A stretch of DNA of 64,000 bases from Catonia carolina (taxonomy: Eukaryota > Arthropoda > Insecta > Hemiptera > Achilidae): assembly GCA_035578175.1 (NCBI GenBank), contig JAQMRL010000001.1:371001720-371065719 (forward strand), written 5' to 3'. The notes beneath the pieces were generated by a model. That model did no database searches, was not told where the DNA came from, and saw nothing but the letters and a program-made list of their open reading frames with translations. Below, piece after piece: positions 33,282 to 45,507 of the stretch. The translations under genes were made by a program, and so were the position numbers. Each line of letters opens with the position of its first letter. The stretch's first letter is position 1.

Positions 33282-34040
33282 TTTTTTATAACGTGTAACT
33301 GAAAGTAACAGCCTGCTCAGTAACAGGATTCTATAATCTGTTATTAAAATAACACTGTTGTCATCCAGCCTACAATAGGCCTACAATGTAGTAATATGTA
33401 ATTACACGACACATGCAGAAAAGAAATGAACTAAATTATTCACTAACAGGTACATTTTAAGTACTAAGGGATATTGGTACAGAAAATGGTAGTCAAAATC
33501 GTCTGGCGGCGCATAATGACTCGCTCGACGGTTTGTTTTGAGTATTGACTTGCTTTAATCCTGCCGACGCTTTTACGGATGCATGGCTACTGACTTTTTG
33601 GTGAGATGTACAATATATAGTAACTTCTAGTGCCTTGCTGTGTGTCCGTGAAAGATTCAGCGCGACTGGCCACCCGTGAATTCGCGAACAGTTCAGTTTA
33701 ATTTACCGTTGTACTATTTGGTTACAGAAAATAGTGCTGTTTGTCTTAACTTAGTGTACGAGAGAGATTCAGTGAGATTTGTCACCTTGATTTGCCACCT
33801 AACAGTCTTATGCTGTTATAACAGTCAGACAGGCGTCATTCGCACATTAGTTTATTGAAAAGCTTTGAATCTCGGAGTCATAAAAACAGCTAACAGGGTG
33901 TTATTAAAAAACAGTGTGGGTTTTTAGTAACCTGTTATTACGATAACTGCCTCACAATCCAGTAACCATATTATTAATACTGTTATGTTAAATAAGTCTC
34001 ATTAAAAATGCGTTGAGAGAAAAATAATAGTTAAACTAAT
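33282..34040. other. Intron segment, nothing recognised
   Basis: Moderately GC-rich patch near 33490-33800, short open frames only. Phrases such as GAAAGATTCAGCGCGACTGG and GAGAGATTCAGTGAGATTTG repeat loosely about 110 bp apart, which may reflect an old internal duplication. Confidence 0.4.
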
Positions 34041-34295
34041 CATACTAAGAAACTACTATAGTTATAACCACGAAATTGCGAGCTTCTTAGAAAACCAAGC
34101 AGTCGTGTACCTCCACCCGTCCTGCTTTGCAGTGTTGCCAATTCCACCCGCCCTGAATAAGTTTCTAATCTTATACAGTTTATGATAAGATAATAAAAAA
34201 TGACAGGCTCATTCCCACTCTGCCAAATGCGGTAACCCTGTATTACTGTCCAACTAGATTCAGGGTCGCAATTTCGTGGTTACTATAGTAGAATA
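34041..34295. mobile_element. MITE with ~30-bp inverted repeats
   Basis: CTACTATAGTTATAACCACG followed by AAATTGCGAGC at 34053-34083 faces CGCAATTTCGTGGTTACTAT then AGTAG at 34267-34291. About 250 bp in all, no coding capacity. No family was assigned. Confidence 0.65.
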
Positions 34296-34845
34296 ATAAT
34301 TTAAAAAAAAACAAATCTGGAGCAGTGACGGAAGGGGGAGCGCTCAGGGCTCTCAGCCTCCAGTGTTGCCGCTATGTGCAGTGTGTTACCAGCACTGGCG
34401 CTCTACACATCATTTGCTTGCCTCCACTCCGTCTCTGTTAGCTTTGCTTCTCTTGTTATGAGATGCATTTTACAGTGAAAATTGTTCCAAAAATGCACTA
34501 CAAACTTGTTTGCAAGAAATTAATTAAGTACAGTGCACTCTTTATTGCAAAAGCGGAGCGCTACTGAAATATGACAACGCTTTCACGAAAGGTTACCATG
34601 AAAATTGCTCAGCGCTGGTTGGCTGAGAGCGAGCCGAGGCCCCGACCGGCGGCTTCGGCTTCCTTCGCACTCGCTTGCTCCAGGTTTGTTTTACTTTTCA
34701 ACTTTAGTGAAGTAAGTTTCTCAGTGGTTAGTTAGCCAACTGAGATGAGAGTACAGTAACACAAAAATTGGTCAATGTAAATGTAAATATGGAAAAAAAT
34801 TTTATTGAAAAATAACGATGTATTCATAACTTTTAATTAATTCTA

Positions 34846-35396
34846 GGAAATGATGATGTTGGTGACAATGAGGAAAACTACGGAAAATAAAATAAACCGA
34901 GAAGTGGCAGTTGCAAGTTTTAATAAGTGTACAGAGTGGGCTAAGGAAACCGAAAAGGCGTTTCATAAAATATTATTGCTTACGCAGATTGGGACGAAGC
35001 ATTTGACCAAAGTTTGGCCTCCAAGAAGCAGAAGAAAATAAGTGACTTTGTGAAAAAATTAAGGTTTGTGAAAAGTACGTATTTTATTACCTATTGAATT
35101 AAATTATTGCAACACAAGCAATTGCGCATATTTTTAACTTAGTACTGTAAGTACTATATTTACGCATTTTTAAATTGTTATTTTTTATTTGTTTTAATGT
35201 GACTTTTTTGTAAATAGAACAAGTAAGGTCAATTTATTGAACTTATATTATTATTAAATTAGTTCATTCCAACACAAAAAATTGTGCTTTAAACATGCCC
35301 TTTAGACATAAAGGCTAATTTTCTCGCTAATCCAAACTTTTCGGTAACACGAACAGTCGTGGTGTTTATTAGTTCGGATTAGCGAGCTTGTATTGT
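34846..35396 (+). pseudogene. Tigger/pogo-like transposase C-terminus and 3' terminal repeat
   Basis: At 34846-35060 decayed frames read VASFNKCTEWAKETEKAF and, one frame over, ADWDEAFDQSLASKKQKKIS then DFVKKL, like the C-terminal tail of Tigger-type transposases (...QKKItDFFk). The right end (about 35310-35396) read on the minus strand is TACAAGCTCGCTAATCCGAA followed by an inverse partner ATTAGCGAGAAAATTAGCC. This terminal repeat type is also present in duplicate at 44371-44650. The 5' part is missing. The end lies close to mannosidase exon 5. Confidence 0.6.
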
Positions 35397-35442
35397 AATA
35401 GTTATTATATTTAGCAGAAAACTTGTTTATTAAAATTCTTAC

Positions 35443-35663
35443 TGGATTTCCAAATGTGATTGTTGATTTTATATCCAAAATTTTAGACCTTTGACATATA
35501 CCCTCATCAGTAGCATTTCCTTTACTAATAAAGAACGAGGTAAAACCAAGTGGCGGTATATCAAGTGCTTCAAATAAAAGTTCATAAGTAGCAAAACTGT
35601 TACGACCAGGAATTTTCAGTATTGAATCAAAAATCGGTATGTACTGACAAACAACATTTTCAC
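35443..35663 (-). CDS. MAN2B1: Lysosomal alpha-mannosidase, visible exon 5 (middle domain)
   Basis: Codes for about 73 residues beginning GENVVCQYIPIF and containing ATYELLFEALDIPPLGFTS, the conserved middle-domain segment (family pattern yeLvF.a.vPPLGf.tyfi). It ends ITFGNP, just before the family's GNexixlxF block. The acceptor CATTTAG precedes 35663 and the donor GTAAGA follows 35443. Phases fit both neighbours. The terminal repeat of a Tigger-like element ends only about 46 bp past the donor, so this intron end is nearly filled with transposon. Confidence 0.92.
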
Positions 35664-36105
35664 CTAAATGAAAATAAAACTAATAAAGTACATATTAAAT
35701 TAATTACCGGGACTATTGTTAAATATAAGGTATGAATTATCTCAAAATGATTTATGTATCTAACTGGGATTTCTACACAAATGGACAAAAAGTTGATTAA
35801 AATATCATATTTATATGATACTATTACAATTTATTAAACCATGTAATTCGTATTAATTTACAAACAATATTCGGTAATTATTTTATATTTCATCCGAATT
35901 ATTTATTATGATTGACGATTATGATTATGATGACGATTATTATTATAATGAATTATTTATTATTATTTATGGAAGACTCAAGACTACTTTTTACTAAGGA
36001 ATAAAAGAGACTTGTAGCCTACATGTCTCACTATTTTATTTTTATTCGGTCCTTAATATGTTAAAACTTAATAGTCTTAAAACTATCAACCTTACTGTAC
36101 TTTAA
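35664..36105. other. Intron, nothing recognised
   Basis: AT-rich, with a run of GATTATGATTATGATGACGA-like simple sequence near 35910-35950. No coding similarity. Confidence 0.5.
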
Positions 36106-37073
36106 GGTAAGCACGACCATCAAAATTTGAAAAAAAAATCGATTTTTCAAATTTGGCGCTATACGATTGTACATTACTTTCTGTACAATTTGATATAAAT
36201 ATCTTGATTATACGATTAAAATTACGGGAGATATTAATATTTTTGTAAAACCATGTTTAGAGGTGTAATATGTTTACTGCGAGTCGGAGGACTGTCAATT
36301 TTTCCCCATTAGTTATTATTCTAAAGTCTTTATAACCTATTCTATCATTTTGTTTTTCAATGTTGGTCACAAGTAATCGTGGTGTTTACTTTTAAAATTG
36401 GTGTCTATGATTCTTTGCTACAATTTAATGATGGTTTTTGCGGGACATTAAAAGTTCTAAAACAGTTAAAGTTAAAATATAGTGAAAAAAATGTTACGTC
36501 AGTGTTGCGGAATCTAGACAAGTTATGAGTAAAGAAAACTGAAATTTCAGTGATGGAGCTTGTAAAGAAGAAAAGAAAAATCAGTAGACAAAACAAGAAG
36601 AAGCAAGGAGATTTGAAACAGGAATTAGATCCTGATTATGGTGCTGGACTGTTCTGAAAGTGAGCGAGTGTTTTATTTTTTTTCTAATTGGATTTACCGA
36701 AAATTGATTTTTTTTGCACTTATGTTCCTTTTTCTCCAAAACTATCGAAGACAGGAGAACCAAATTTTTAATGGAGGTTCTTAGGTATAAGATACACATA
36801 CCCTACCAGAATAGTATGTGTACTGACATAATTATAATTATAAAAAAAAAATTTATCGTTAAAAATTGTCCGTTTTCCTGCACTTAGGTGTCATTAAAAA
36901 AAAAAACTAAAATCTCATAGAAATGCATGAAACTGGTAGGGGTGATGTAGAAAGATGTAAGGAATAACCTGGTAAAAAAATTGTTAAAATCGGTCCAATA
37001 GTTTTAGAGAAAAAGGAACATAAACTTCGTTAAATTAACATTGTCCAACATAGGTGGTCGCGCTTACCAAAGG
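36102..37073. mobile_element. TIR-bounded element of unknown superfamily (Mutator-like candidate)
   Basis: GGTAAGCACGACCA at 36106 faces TGGTCGCGCTTACC ending near 37068, 14 bp with one mismatch. Inside, a short plus-strand frame near 36560-36655 reads KKRKISRQNKKKQGDLKQEL then DPDYGAGLF. This resembles the basic C-terminus of some Mutator-like insect transposases, but the resemblance is slight. No target duplication was found. About 0.97 kb, non-autonomous. Confidence 0.4.
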
Positions 37074-37364
37074 CAAATTACTAAATTTTTAGGCTAATTT
37101 CTCGTATATGTACCTACTTTAAAAAAAGATATATGAATTGAATTGACAAGAATGTTAGTTACATAAATGACAAGTGTTCAGTAACAACTACAAATTCGTT
37201 CCTTGTTATCAACATAGGGGTGGATCTAAAAAATATAGTTATATAGAGAAGTGGAATAAGGCCAAACTGACTTGGAAATTTGTATGTGTAGGGCGGGAGG
37301 GGGGTGTATTTCATAATATCTTAATCTAATTATTAGACTACGTAATCTTAAATAATATATATTG

Positions 37365-37516
37365 TAGGGTGATCCAAAAGTCACTTGACAAATATAAAAA
37401 AGTATTGATTTCATTCTATTTATTACAGACAAATACCTAAAATTTTTATGTTCAAATTGCTTTCCATTTTCATAAATAATTAAATTTTAGTGACAAGTGA
37501 CTTTTGGGTCAACTGA
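37365..37516. mobile_element. Short mariner-type MITE
   Basis: GGGTGATCCAAAAGTCACTT at 37367 is mirrored by AAGTGACTTTTGGGTCAACT ending near 37514. CCAAAAGTCA ends are typical of mariner-like MITEs, and a TA precedes the left end. About 148 bp. No coding sequence. Confidence 0.65.
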
Positions 37517-38506
37517 AAATAAATATTTTTTTTAACATATTTTTTAAAATATTGTTACTATGATTGTGGTATCACAATGATGTAGATGTATAGATAAGTG
37601 TGAGAACATACGAGACTCCGGTGTACGGTACACTACTATCGATTTCTTTATTATAGATATTGGAGCCTTATTTCTTCAAAACCGCTTATTCAATTTTAAC
37701 GTACTACTAAAAAATTAGAGCACCAAAATTAAGCTGATTTTAATCTGCGTTGTTACATGTCAGTTTTGTTATGTTTTTATAGTGTTTTTTAATATTGCCA
37801 TATAATGATGAGAAGAAGAGACCGGGTTTTTCGTTGCTGCAATAGATCAGATGCATTTAGAGGCGCATTACTTTAACATCTCTCGACCGATTTATTTAAG
37901 ATTTTGCCGAAAAATAAAGTTGTGTGTTGTTATTTTATGTACGAAATTTCAGACTTTTAAATTCTGAGTAATTACCTAGTAAAATTCTAAACCTCTGTTA
38001 ACTCCGTAACCGCTCATTTTTTCAACAATTTCCAAAAAACAATTGGATTCAGTAATACAAATTCATTAATATTATGGAACAGCATTTGACCAGTCATTCG
38101 GCAGATTTTTTACAAAATTGTAATAATAGGTTGATGATGCGGGGGCTGGAAGAAGCTTAATCGTGTTGCCACGTCATTTTATTGGTTCCGTTCTTTCCTC
38201 TAGGTGCTAAAGTTGCCTTACTTAAGTATCATTTTTGCTATAGTATAACGTACGCGCTAAAGCTCTGCCTTTCTCCTTGAGGACTGAATGGACGGTTGGC
38301 TTAAGAGAGATGAGGCGCGAAGTGTCAGAAATAATGCTTATTATCGTATATCTAGTTTTTATTTATAAGTGTTAATAGTTAATAAGAATGGCACAAACGT
38401 TTTAGATTAATGTTATTTTATTGATTAGTATCCTAGACACCATAACTCACCTGGGGCAAACCTATGACAAGAGGGTTTTTTTACTAGATTGTCTCTGTAT
38501 CCTTAC
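37517..38506. other. Intron, nothing recognised
   Basis: About 1 kb of mannosidase intron with no repeat or coding similarity that I could identify. Confidence 0.45.
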
Positions 38507-38715
38507 CTGTTGCAGACCTAACAGTATAATATAGATGATTCTTATGTATTGGAACCCTCACAAATTTTGTTGCTGGTAAACTCAAGGGATTGTAAATCGT
38601 TATTACAAATTCGTCTGACGATTCACTTATTAAGCATTCACTTATATTTAATAATGGACAAATAAATAATTTAACTGGCATTTTATATACTTGCTGTTTT
38701 CCATTTATTAGTTTT
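38507..38715 (-). CDS. MAN2B1: Lysosomal alpha-mannosidase, visible exon 4 (middle domain)
   Basis: Codes for about 69 residues, including VKLFICPLLNISECLIS and FVITIYNPLSLPATKFVRVP. This is the start of the beta-rich middle domain that follows the three-helix bundle in GH38 enzymes (family pattern CPLLNIS...vYNPL.....vrlPv). The acceptor TTCTTTCAG precedes 38715 and the donor GTAAGG follows 38507. One base is taken from the previous exon and one is left for the next, which restores a Gly codon. A 0.95-kb mariner-like element sits 123 bp upstream in the intron. Confidence 0.93.
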
Positions 38716-38836
38716 CTGAAAGAAAAATGAAGTATAAATTACTGTATTGAAATATTGGGAATAAAAATAAAAAATATTTAGGTTAAAAAAGTATATCCTT
38801 TAATATATTTTACACAAATTCTCCATAATTTCAAAA

Positions 38837-39786
38837 TACCAGGTGTCCGTAAATGAATGTCCCAGTTTCAATTGTATTATTATAACAGTTTAATTTTGAC
38901 TATTTTTAACAATTAATACATCAAATTAAAGGCAACTTATTTAGTTTTTCTAATAATTGTAATTGTTTAATATGTGCACCTTTAGTTATACAACAAACTT
39001 TCAACGTAAAATCCAATCATTCTTTCCGCACTTTGGTTAAAACGTCCGGAGTAATGGAAGCGATAGCCTGTTTAGTTCTTTGTCACAACTGTGGAAAATT
39101 ATTTGGTAGTGGCGGGACGAACGCACGATCTTTTATAAAGCCCCAAGGAAAAAATCGCATGGTGTGATGTCAGGTGAACGTGGACGCCCGAGGATAAGAG
39201 CTCTGTAGTTTTGACCATTACGACGAATCCGACGATCGGATCTTAGATGTTCAACAACTCTCGAGCAAAGAGATGCCTATGGGAAGGGGACCTTCCCATA
39301 GGTATCTTCTTGCCAAATGAAGTTTACGGGTTCACCTTCTAATTGGGGTGAGAGCCATTCTTGCAACATATCTAGATAAGTCCCTGTTAAAATGATTTCC
39401 GCGAAATAAATGGTCCGTAGACATACGTCGGGCCACAGCGCAGAACACGTTTAATTTGGTGGAATCTCTTTGATATTGCACAATTTCATGAGGATGTTCT
39501 GTTCCCTACATTCGAACATTATGGTATTTACAGTCCCTCTTAGATGAAAAGTCGGCTCATCACTGAATACCATTCTATCAAGAAAGTCAAAACGCTGTAT
39601 GGTCAGGAATCCATTTTGTGTACGTAGCGCTGCAAATGGGAAAACAACAAAGCAGAACTCGCACATGCGCCTTTCTAAAACTGTTTTAGTTACTCTAATT
39701 TGATCTATGATTTGTTGTAAATAGTCTAAATTAAACTGCTATAATATACAATTGAAACTGGGACATTCACTTACGTACACTCGGTA
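38837..39786 (-). mobile_element. mariner/Tc1-superfamily element, internally decayed, TIRs intact
   Basis: The ends CCAGGTGTCCGTAAATGAAT (38839) and the inverse of CCGAGTGTACGTAAGTGAAT (ending 39784) continue for about 45 bp of inverted repeat through TGTCCCAGTTTCAATTGTAT. TA lies at each side. The minus strand codes for FLDRMVFSDEPTFHLRGTVN (around the second catalytic Asp) and, further on, RPRSPDITPCDFFLGGFIKD (third catalytic Asp region, family form SPDLTPCDFFLWG). Stops and deletions separate them. At 946 bp it is shorter than an intact element. Confidence 0.85.
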
Positions 39787-40726
39787 TATTTAATATTTCT
39801 TATATTGTCAAGACCTAGATTTTAATAACAATTAGTCTAAGTGAAGAGAAATACGCGAATGAAACATTTTATTTGCACCAATGATTCATATTTACCTATA
39901 ATTTTTGTCGTAGGCTACAATTTGAAATGAAATTTAAAAAAAAACGTTCTCTGAAATGTGGTACAGTATTGGTAACATTATGAATAACTTAAGTTGGTAA
40001 ATTGGGAAACGTGTAACTATTAACTCCAGTTCCCCTTCTGACAGTTCTCCCAACGCTGAATAAAGTTTCGCACTCACTACACACGTGTTCTTCCACACGC
40101 AGTCAATATGTGAGCGTATACACGCACACACCCTATGAAAATTAATGAAATATTCTTGTTGTTTTAGTTTTTCATTTTCATCTGTCGAATTTCAGAATTC
40201 TTCTGTCGTGCACTGACAACACCACGAGTACAAATAAACATTATTATTGTCCTGGCAGCCTAGAATCTTCAAATCATGTACCCTCTCGAAGGAGTTTTCA
40301 TTCTCGGCAAATTCTCTTCCCAAAACTCCAACGAAGTCGGTCCCCTAATTGCAAAAGCATGTCGTGACCATTATGGCAACAACGGGGTTATGAAGCAATC
40401 CCTTGCGCTGCAGAAAAACTACAGCATCCTCTTCTTTCCGTACAGTGTCACCTTACTCCAAAAAATTCATTACATATAGTTATAAATATACAAAAATACA
40501 GAATGCTAACAGATACTAAGATAACGACCGTTGAATAGCGAATAACCATTCCCGCATTATGTTAGACCTCACTGCCGTACTCCCACCATGTCATACCGTA
40601 CGGCAGTACCTACCGTAGTAATGTTAGGCTCAGGGGAACTGGAGAACTGGTCCTAACAGACATTTAAAATATTTAAATAAATTCAGTAATAACTGTAAGA
40701 ATATTATTAGTTTTTCAGGAATGTAC
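39787..40726. other. Intron, one unassigned 67-codon ORF
   Basis: An open frame at 40276-40479 (MYPLEGVFILGKFSSQNSNE...) has an ATG but no family that I recognise, and no splice or promoter context supports it. The rest of the interval is featureless to me. Confidence 0.35.
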
Positions 40727-40929
40727 CTAATTGATTGGCTGGTTACGATTGAACAGTCTTTAATGCCTTTTGAAAGGATAGCTGCGTAATCATCAGCAAC
40801 ATGTTGTCGTTCAGTTCCAGCTACAGCATCATGATGTTGCATTATGCCTAATCCATTTCTTAATGAATCAATATACCTTTCAAATTTGCTGCTGTACAAA
40901 TTTGTCAGTGAGCATAGTTGCATACATAC
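40727..40929 (-). CDS. MAN2B1: Lysosomal alpha-mannosidase, visible exon 3 (zinc-ligand His)
   Basis: Codes for about 67 residues with the diagnostic block GLGIMQHHDAVAGTERQHVA, followed by DDYAAILSKGIKDC. In the lysosomal enzymes one His of HHDA binds the catalytic zinc; this is established for the family and not tested here. The acceptor TTTATAG precedes GTATGT at 40929, so the exon begins with what looks like a second donor sequence but the reading frame (VCMQLCSL) supports its inclusion. The donor GTACAT follows 40727. Two bases are left over and become Arg with the first base of the next exon. This exon gives the most certain identification of the gene. Confidence 0.96.
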
Positions 40930-41639
40930 CTATAAATAAAAATTGCATTAGGTTAGAAATTTGATCAAACAAACATTGCAAAATATGAAGAACCATTAAG
41001 TTAAAAAAATGCTTGAAGTAAACTAACATTGTAGTCAAATATTAATATTTTCAGGAAAAGGCATATTATTCGTTAGGCAAAGGATTACAGAACCACAAGC
41101 GCCGGGCCGGGTCGTGTGAGCTGGAGCTAGAGTATTTAGACGAGGCTATTTTACAAGTGGATTTTAAAAGAGACTTATTACAAGCCTGCAACTTACCTTG
41201 TGTAAACAACAAGAACGGTAATAGAACATTAGGCAGTGGTAAGTTGTAAGCGACCAACTTTTCAAGGTCTGCTTGAAAAATTGAAGCGGTTTGTACCACT
41301 GCTCCGCTTCTTTAAGTGTATTAAAAATTTCCCACCACTACCGCGACAAATGAACTGTGTGGATGCGCAGGAACCGATATTATGGAGAGATGTCTGCGTC
41401 TTTCAGATGTACGTATTTTGATGGAGTGGATCAGTTCATATCAGTCTTCTGTACTTTGCTACATTCCACTGCCTCAAATCTACTACTGGAAACTATTGAA
41501 GTGTTGAACTATAACGCGAATGTGTATGTATGTTTAGTGTGAAAGTGTGTAAATATTGGCGTATAACGTCTTTTTCTACAGTTTAAGCTATTGTATACAT
41601 TTCATTAAAATTAGACGTAGAGTTTAATAACTTTCATTT

Positions 41640-42795
41640 TTTGTTTATTTAATATGGCACAACTTCAAAATCGTCAAGTTTATCCGGACGCCCACATCGA
41701 GGTCAAGCTCGTAAAAAAGTTTATAATGCCTATTTAATAAATAATAAAAAAATCATAATTTAAAATAACTTCTGCTGTTGATGCTACTACCGAAGCCACT
41801 GGTCTTTCACCATAAACAGTAAAACGGATACTTGCTGAAGGAAAGCAATCAATTGCAAAGAGAAAATTAAAATTTTCCTCCCCAAAAGGTAAACAAACAG
41901 CCCACAAAAAAATCATCAACTATGATGATTTTTCTTATTTTCTTATTTTAAACCTTAAAATAAGACGTAAAATTAACGATTTTTATGTAGTTAAAAAAAA
42001 TCTTCCCACATTGAAAAAATTAAACAATGTTCTCAAAGATGAAAACATCTCGTATTACATTGTAGTACTCAATACTTACGTAAATCAAGTTACCCATGGG
42101 ATTTCATTATTGTAGGATTACGCATGGAGTTAGTGCCAATCATCCAGAAAAGTTCTAATTGAAACGCCTGAAATTGTAAACTGTTGGGCTAAATATTTGC
42201 AAAAAATTCTGCAGTGTAGAAATGAAAATAAACATATTGTTTACATGGATGAAACTTACTTTCATAAAACACATACAGTACCTACAGTGTTGCTGGCAGT
42301 CAGGGTCAGAGATGGGAAAATTGAAAGCTATTATTAGGAAGGCCCTGGGAATTATTGTCGTTATTATACAAATTTATAATGGTACATCACTGTACCTGAA
42401 AAAGCTACTAAAGCTGAACTAATCGTGCTCGTTAAAAACCCTGAGGTAGAGAAAACACACAAAGTGGACAAGATTTTACGGGATGCGGGACACATTCTGT
42501 TTGGCTGTCACCTTATCATGCTGATTTAAACCCGATAGAATTGGTATGGGCAGATGTTAAGGGCAGAGTCGGCGAATCTCTAACGGACTCACTTGAAGTG
42601 AAAAGTGAACTGTGTAGTGAGTTGATGTTAAATTTCTCAGCTGAAAATGCAACAACTGCTGACAGCATGTGATGAACATTGAAAAAGAATATTGGACCAA
42701 AGATGCTCTCATGGACGATGCAGTTGATGAACAAATAATATCATTAAGTGAGGAGACATCTTTCGATCGGACAGTGAAAGCTCCGATGTCTTAGA
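41640..42795 (+). pseudogene. Decayed Tc1/mariner-like DDE_3 transposase
   Basis: The 5' part reads SGRPHRGQARKKVYNAYL with a helix-turn-helix-like start, then decays. Recognisable catalytic segments follow: VYMDETYFHKTHT near 42236-42275 (first Asp), AELIVLVKNPEVEKTHKVDK near 42415, and a frameshifted CHLIMLI / NPIELVWADVKGRVG near 42520-42575 (family form PYHcdLNPIElvWa.vK). The end is DDAVDEQIISLSEETSF near 42740. Stops and frameshifts are scattered. Terminal repeats were not found. It lies in the intron between exons 2 and 3, antisense to the gene. Confidence 0.75.
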
Positions 42796-42900
42796 GAGCA
42801 ACCATGATTTTTAATTATTGGTATGTTGCACACTTTTAAGCTCTTTATATGGATAAATAAATTATATATAAATAAATAATAATAAAGGTATATAAATAAA

Positions 42901-43152
42901 GTGATAATATTTGATGTGCACATTTGGGGAAAATTTAAATTTCATAGTCCTAACAATTTACAGAAGTTTGAACAAACCGTACGATCTCATAACAAAAAAT
43001 TACTTCTAAAAAGTTTTAAAAACCTAAAATTAATTTTAGAAAACTGCATTAACAGTAATAAGGATTTGAAAACTGCTGTAAAAGAAGTGTTATGTTCAAA
43101 ATTCTTAGGCTTAACAGTAAACAAACACCTTAACTGGAAATGGCATGGTTGA
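42901..43152 (+). pseudogene. Possible non-LTR retrotransposon fragment
   Basis: An 83-codon frame ends KFLGLTVNKHLNWKWHG, like the 'kfLGi.id..L.W..Hi' phrase after the reverse-transcriptase core of Jockey/CR1-type LINEs. The upstream residues are Lys/Asn-rich and not diagnostic. No tail or target duplication. Confidence 0.45.
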
Positions 43153-43199
43153 TACAATAAGTTACGCAGAAAAGATTTCTTTTACACACGCTTGCTGTG

Positions 43200-44360
43200 A
43201 ACAGTGCACACTAGACGAACTGTTTTCAACTGATCCCCTCCACTGGCAGGCTGTGCGAGAGAGAAAGAATGTGACGGATCCATCGTTTTTGCTCTCTGCG
43301 CAATAGAGTGCATTTTTAAGAGGTTCTTGTTTTTGCACACATTATAGCCTCCTACTGGCACTTGTTCTATATGTCTATATTTGAAAGAAGAGTCCTGGAA
43401 GAAGGGGATCAGTCAGTGCTGAGTTATCACGTTTTACGATTGTGCGCGTCACCAACAGGCCTATTTTTTCTTACCAAATCTTCACGTAACGTGTTTGTAC
43501 AAAATTTTTGTGTATCACTAATAAATTAAATAAATACACTTTAGAAACGAAAAAATAAAATGAATTGTATTGAAAAATACAGTTTTATCGTTTGTAAAAT
43601 AAAAAAAGAAGATAATTCAGGGAACGATGTTACCACTACGACAGTCGAACTCTGAGTGAAGCTTTTGCGCTGTCTGTCTTCAGTCTGGCATCACTGTCTA
43701 GACTACTGTTGCCTAGCAACGAGCCCATGTCGTACACACGGCTTCTTTTTTCTTAATATAACTTCAGAATGAAATAGGCCTATTACCTCGCCATGTTACT
43801 TCGGAACGAGAAATGTGGCACAAATCACCAGCGACGGTTAGAGACAGTCCGAAACAAACAAATTCGTCTCCTGACTTTTTTGTCTCGAGACAATTTGTCT
43901 CAGACAGTTTCTTCGCGCCCTGCGTGCGGCTGGCCTTAACTGACTCGTGACGACGACTTCAGAACAGACAGCAAATAAGCTTGCCGGATTTATGAAATGC
44001 GCAGGTTTATGTTGGTAATGACGCGCTCTGTTGCCTCAGCGAGGGGTGGGGGTCAGTTTTGTACCAGCTGTGATCAAAGTCTCGTCGCTCTCAACATTAT
44101 ACGAGTATAATATCAGCTTAATTGAAAACATTAGACTGTAATGTGTTGTATGTGGTAGGCGTTTATTATTGTATACAATGTTTACAATTGAAAATTTTTA
44201 ACGTCGCTTAGAGATATTTACATCGTTAAGCGCCTGTGATTTGAAAGGCCTTTATTTAATCTACCGACTGAATCCGAACTGTTCGCGCAGCTACACCGGC
44301 AAGCTTATTTTGCGTCCGTTCTACCACTAGATCAAACCAAAGCGTTGTAAAAATTATTAA
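43200..44360. other. Intron, nothing recognised
   Basis: Mixed composition with some GC-richer patches (for example 43640-43730 and 43900-44060). No protein similarity and no clear terminal repeats. Confidence 0.4.
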
Positions 44361-44370
44361 CAGTATAATA

Positions 44371-44650
44371 ATTAAACTGCATTGTATTATGACATCTGTT
44401 TAATAATCTACAGTACAAGCTCACTATTCCGAACTGATAAAAATCGCGATTGTTCATATTACCAAACAGTTCCGATTAGCGAACTTTTGTCTGAAAGGCA
44501 AAGTAGAATAATTAAAGTGCATTGTATTATGACATCTGTTTAATAATCTACAGTACAAGCTCACTATTCCGAGCTAATAAAAATCGCGATTGTTCAGATT
44601 ACCGAACAGTTCCGATCAGCGAACTTTTGTCTGAAAGGCAAAGTAGAATC
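44371..44650. repeat. 140-bp tandem duplication carrying a Tigger-like terminal repeat
   Basis: 44371-44510 is repeated at 44511-44650 with few changes (both begin ATTAAA.TGCATTGTATTATG and end CTGAAAGGCAAAGTAGAAT). Each unit contains TACAGTACAAGCTCACTATT, a Tigger-like terminus, followed by an inverted partner (TTCCGATTAGCGAAC or TTCCGATCAGCGAAC). It is related to the end at 35310-35396. Confidence 0.8.
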
Positions 44651-45507
44651 AAGTTTGTTTTAATTTTTCTATTGTATATTAATGGTGTGTTACAACAACC
44701 CTGCCTAACCAGAGCTAGAGATAGTGCAGTACTATTTCTTTCAAGCAGTAAGCGCGCCAGCTCGTGAACCGTGTGAGGAGTTTCTATTGCGGCATGCAGT
44801 GAAAGATTATACTATTCTTTTAACAAATATTTACCGTAATCTTCCCGTCATTATAAAGTAACCTTTTCTTTTTTTATTTAAATTTAATCTATAACGTATA
44901 GTTACTTTTTACTTTTCTTTCATTTTTTAACGGGATACAGGTATGCTCCTTTACGCAATTCTTCGTCACAGTTTTCATAACTGATTTATGTTGCCCTTCC
45001 CAATGAATTACCGCTTTATTTTTCCGAGAAGATAAATTATATTACATTAAAACAAAACATATGATGAACGCACGTTTAAATTTACTTAACACAAAACACG
45101 AAACAAATTACGTTTGGCACACGTTTACGCACTTTCTATTTCAAAACAAAAATCACTTCAGTTAGACACATCTGTGTCGTACTAGCAAAAATTTACGACT
45201 GTATATTGTGATACATGTATCCTTGGTGAAAAGCAATAAATGATGGCCTATAATAAATAAATACAGACATAAAAGTTTACTTGATGACTAAATTTTTTTG
45301 TACTGCATGATAAGATAAATTTATTACTCACATTCTACTACTCCACCCGCCCCACTTCCCATCGCGACAGAGATCATTAGCTGGCGCGCGTACAATACTA
45401 CTGTTTAAGTGTGTTACAAATAGATGGCAGGCGCTTTAACTTCCATGTTGTTATGTAGAGGTGCACTGAATTTTTTTTCTATATTGGGTGATTTAATACG
45501 AAAATAC
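44651..45507. other. Intron, nothing recognised
   Basis: AT-rich sequence up to the donor of exon 2. Short open frames only. Confidence 0.45.

Noticed and set aside
40276..40479. 67-codon plus-strand ORF as a small gene
   Set aside because: It has an ATG but no similarity, no splice context and no promoter that I can support; noted only as an unassigned ORF.
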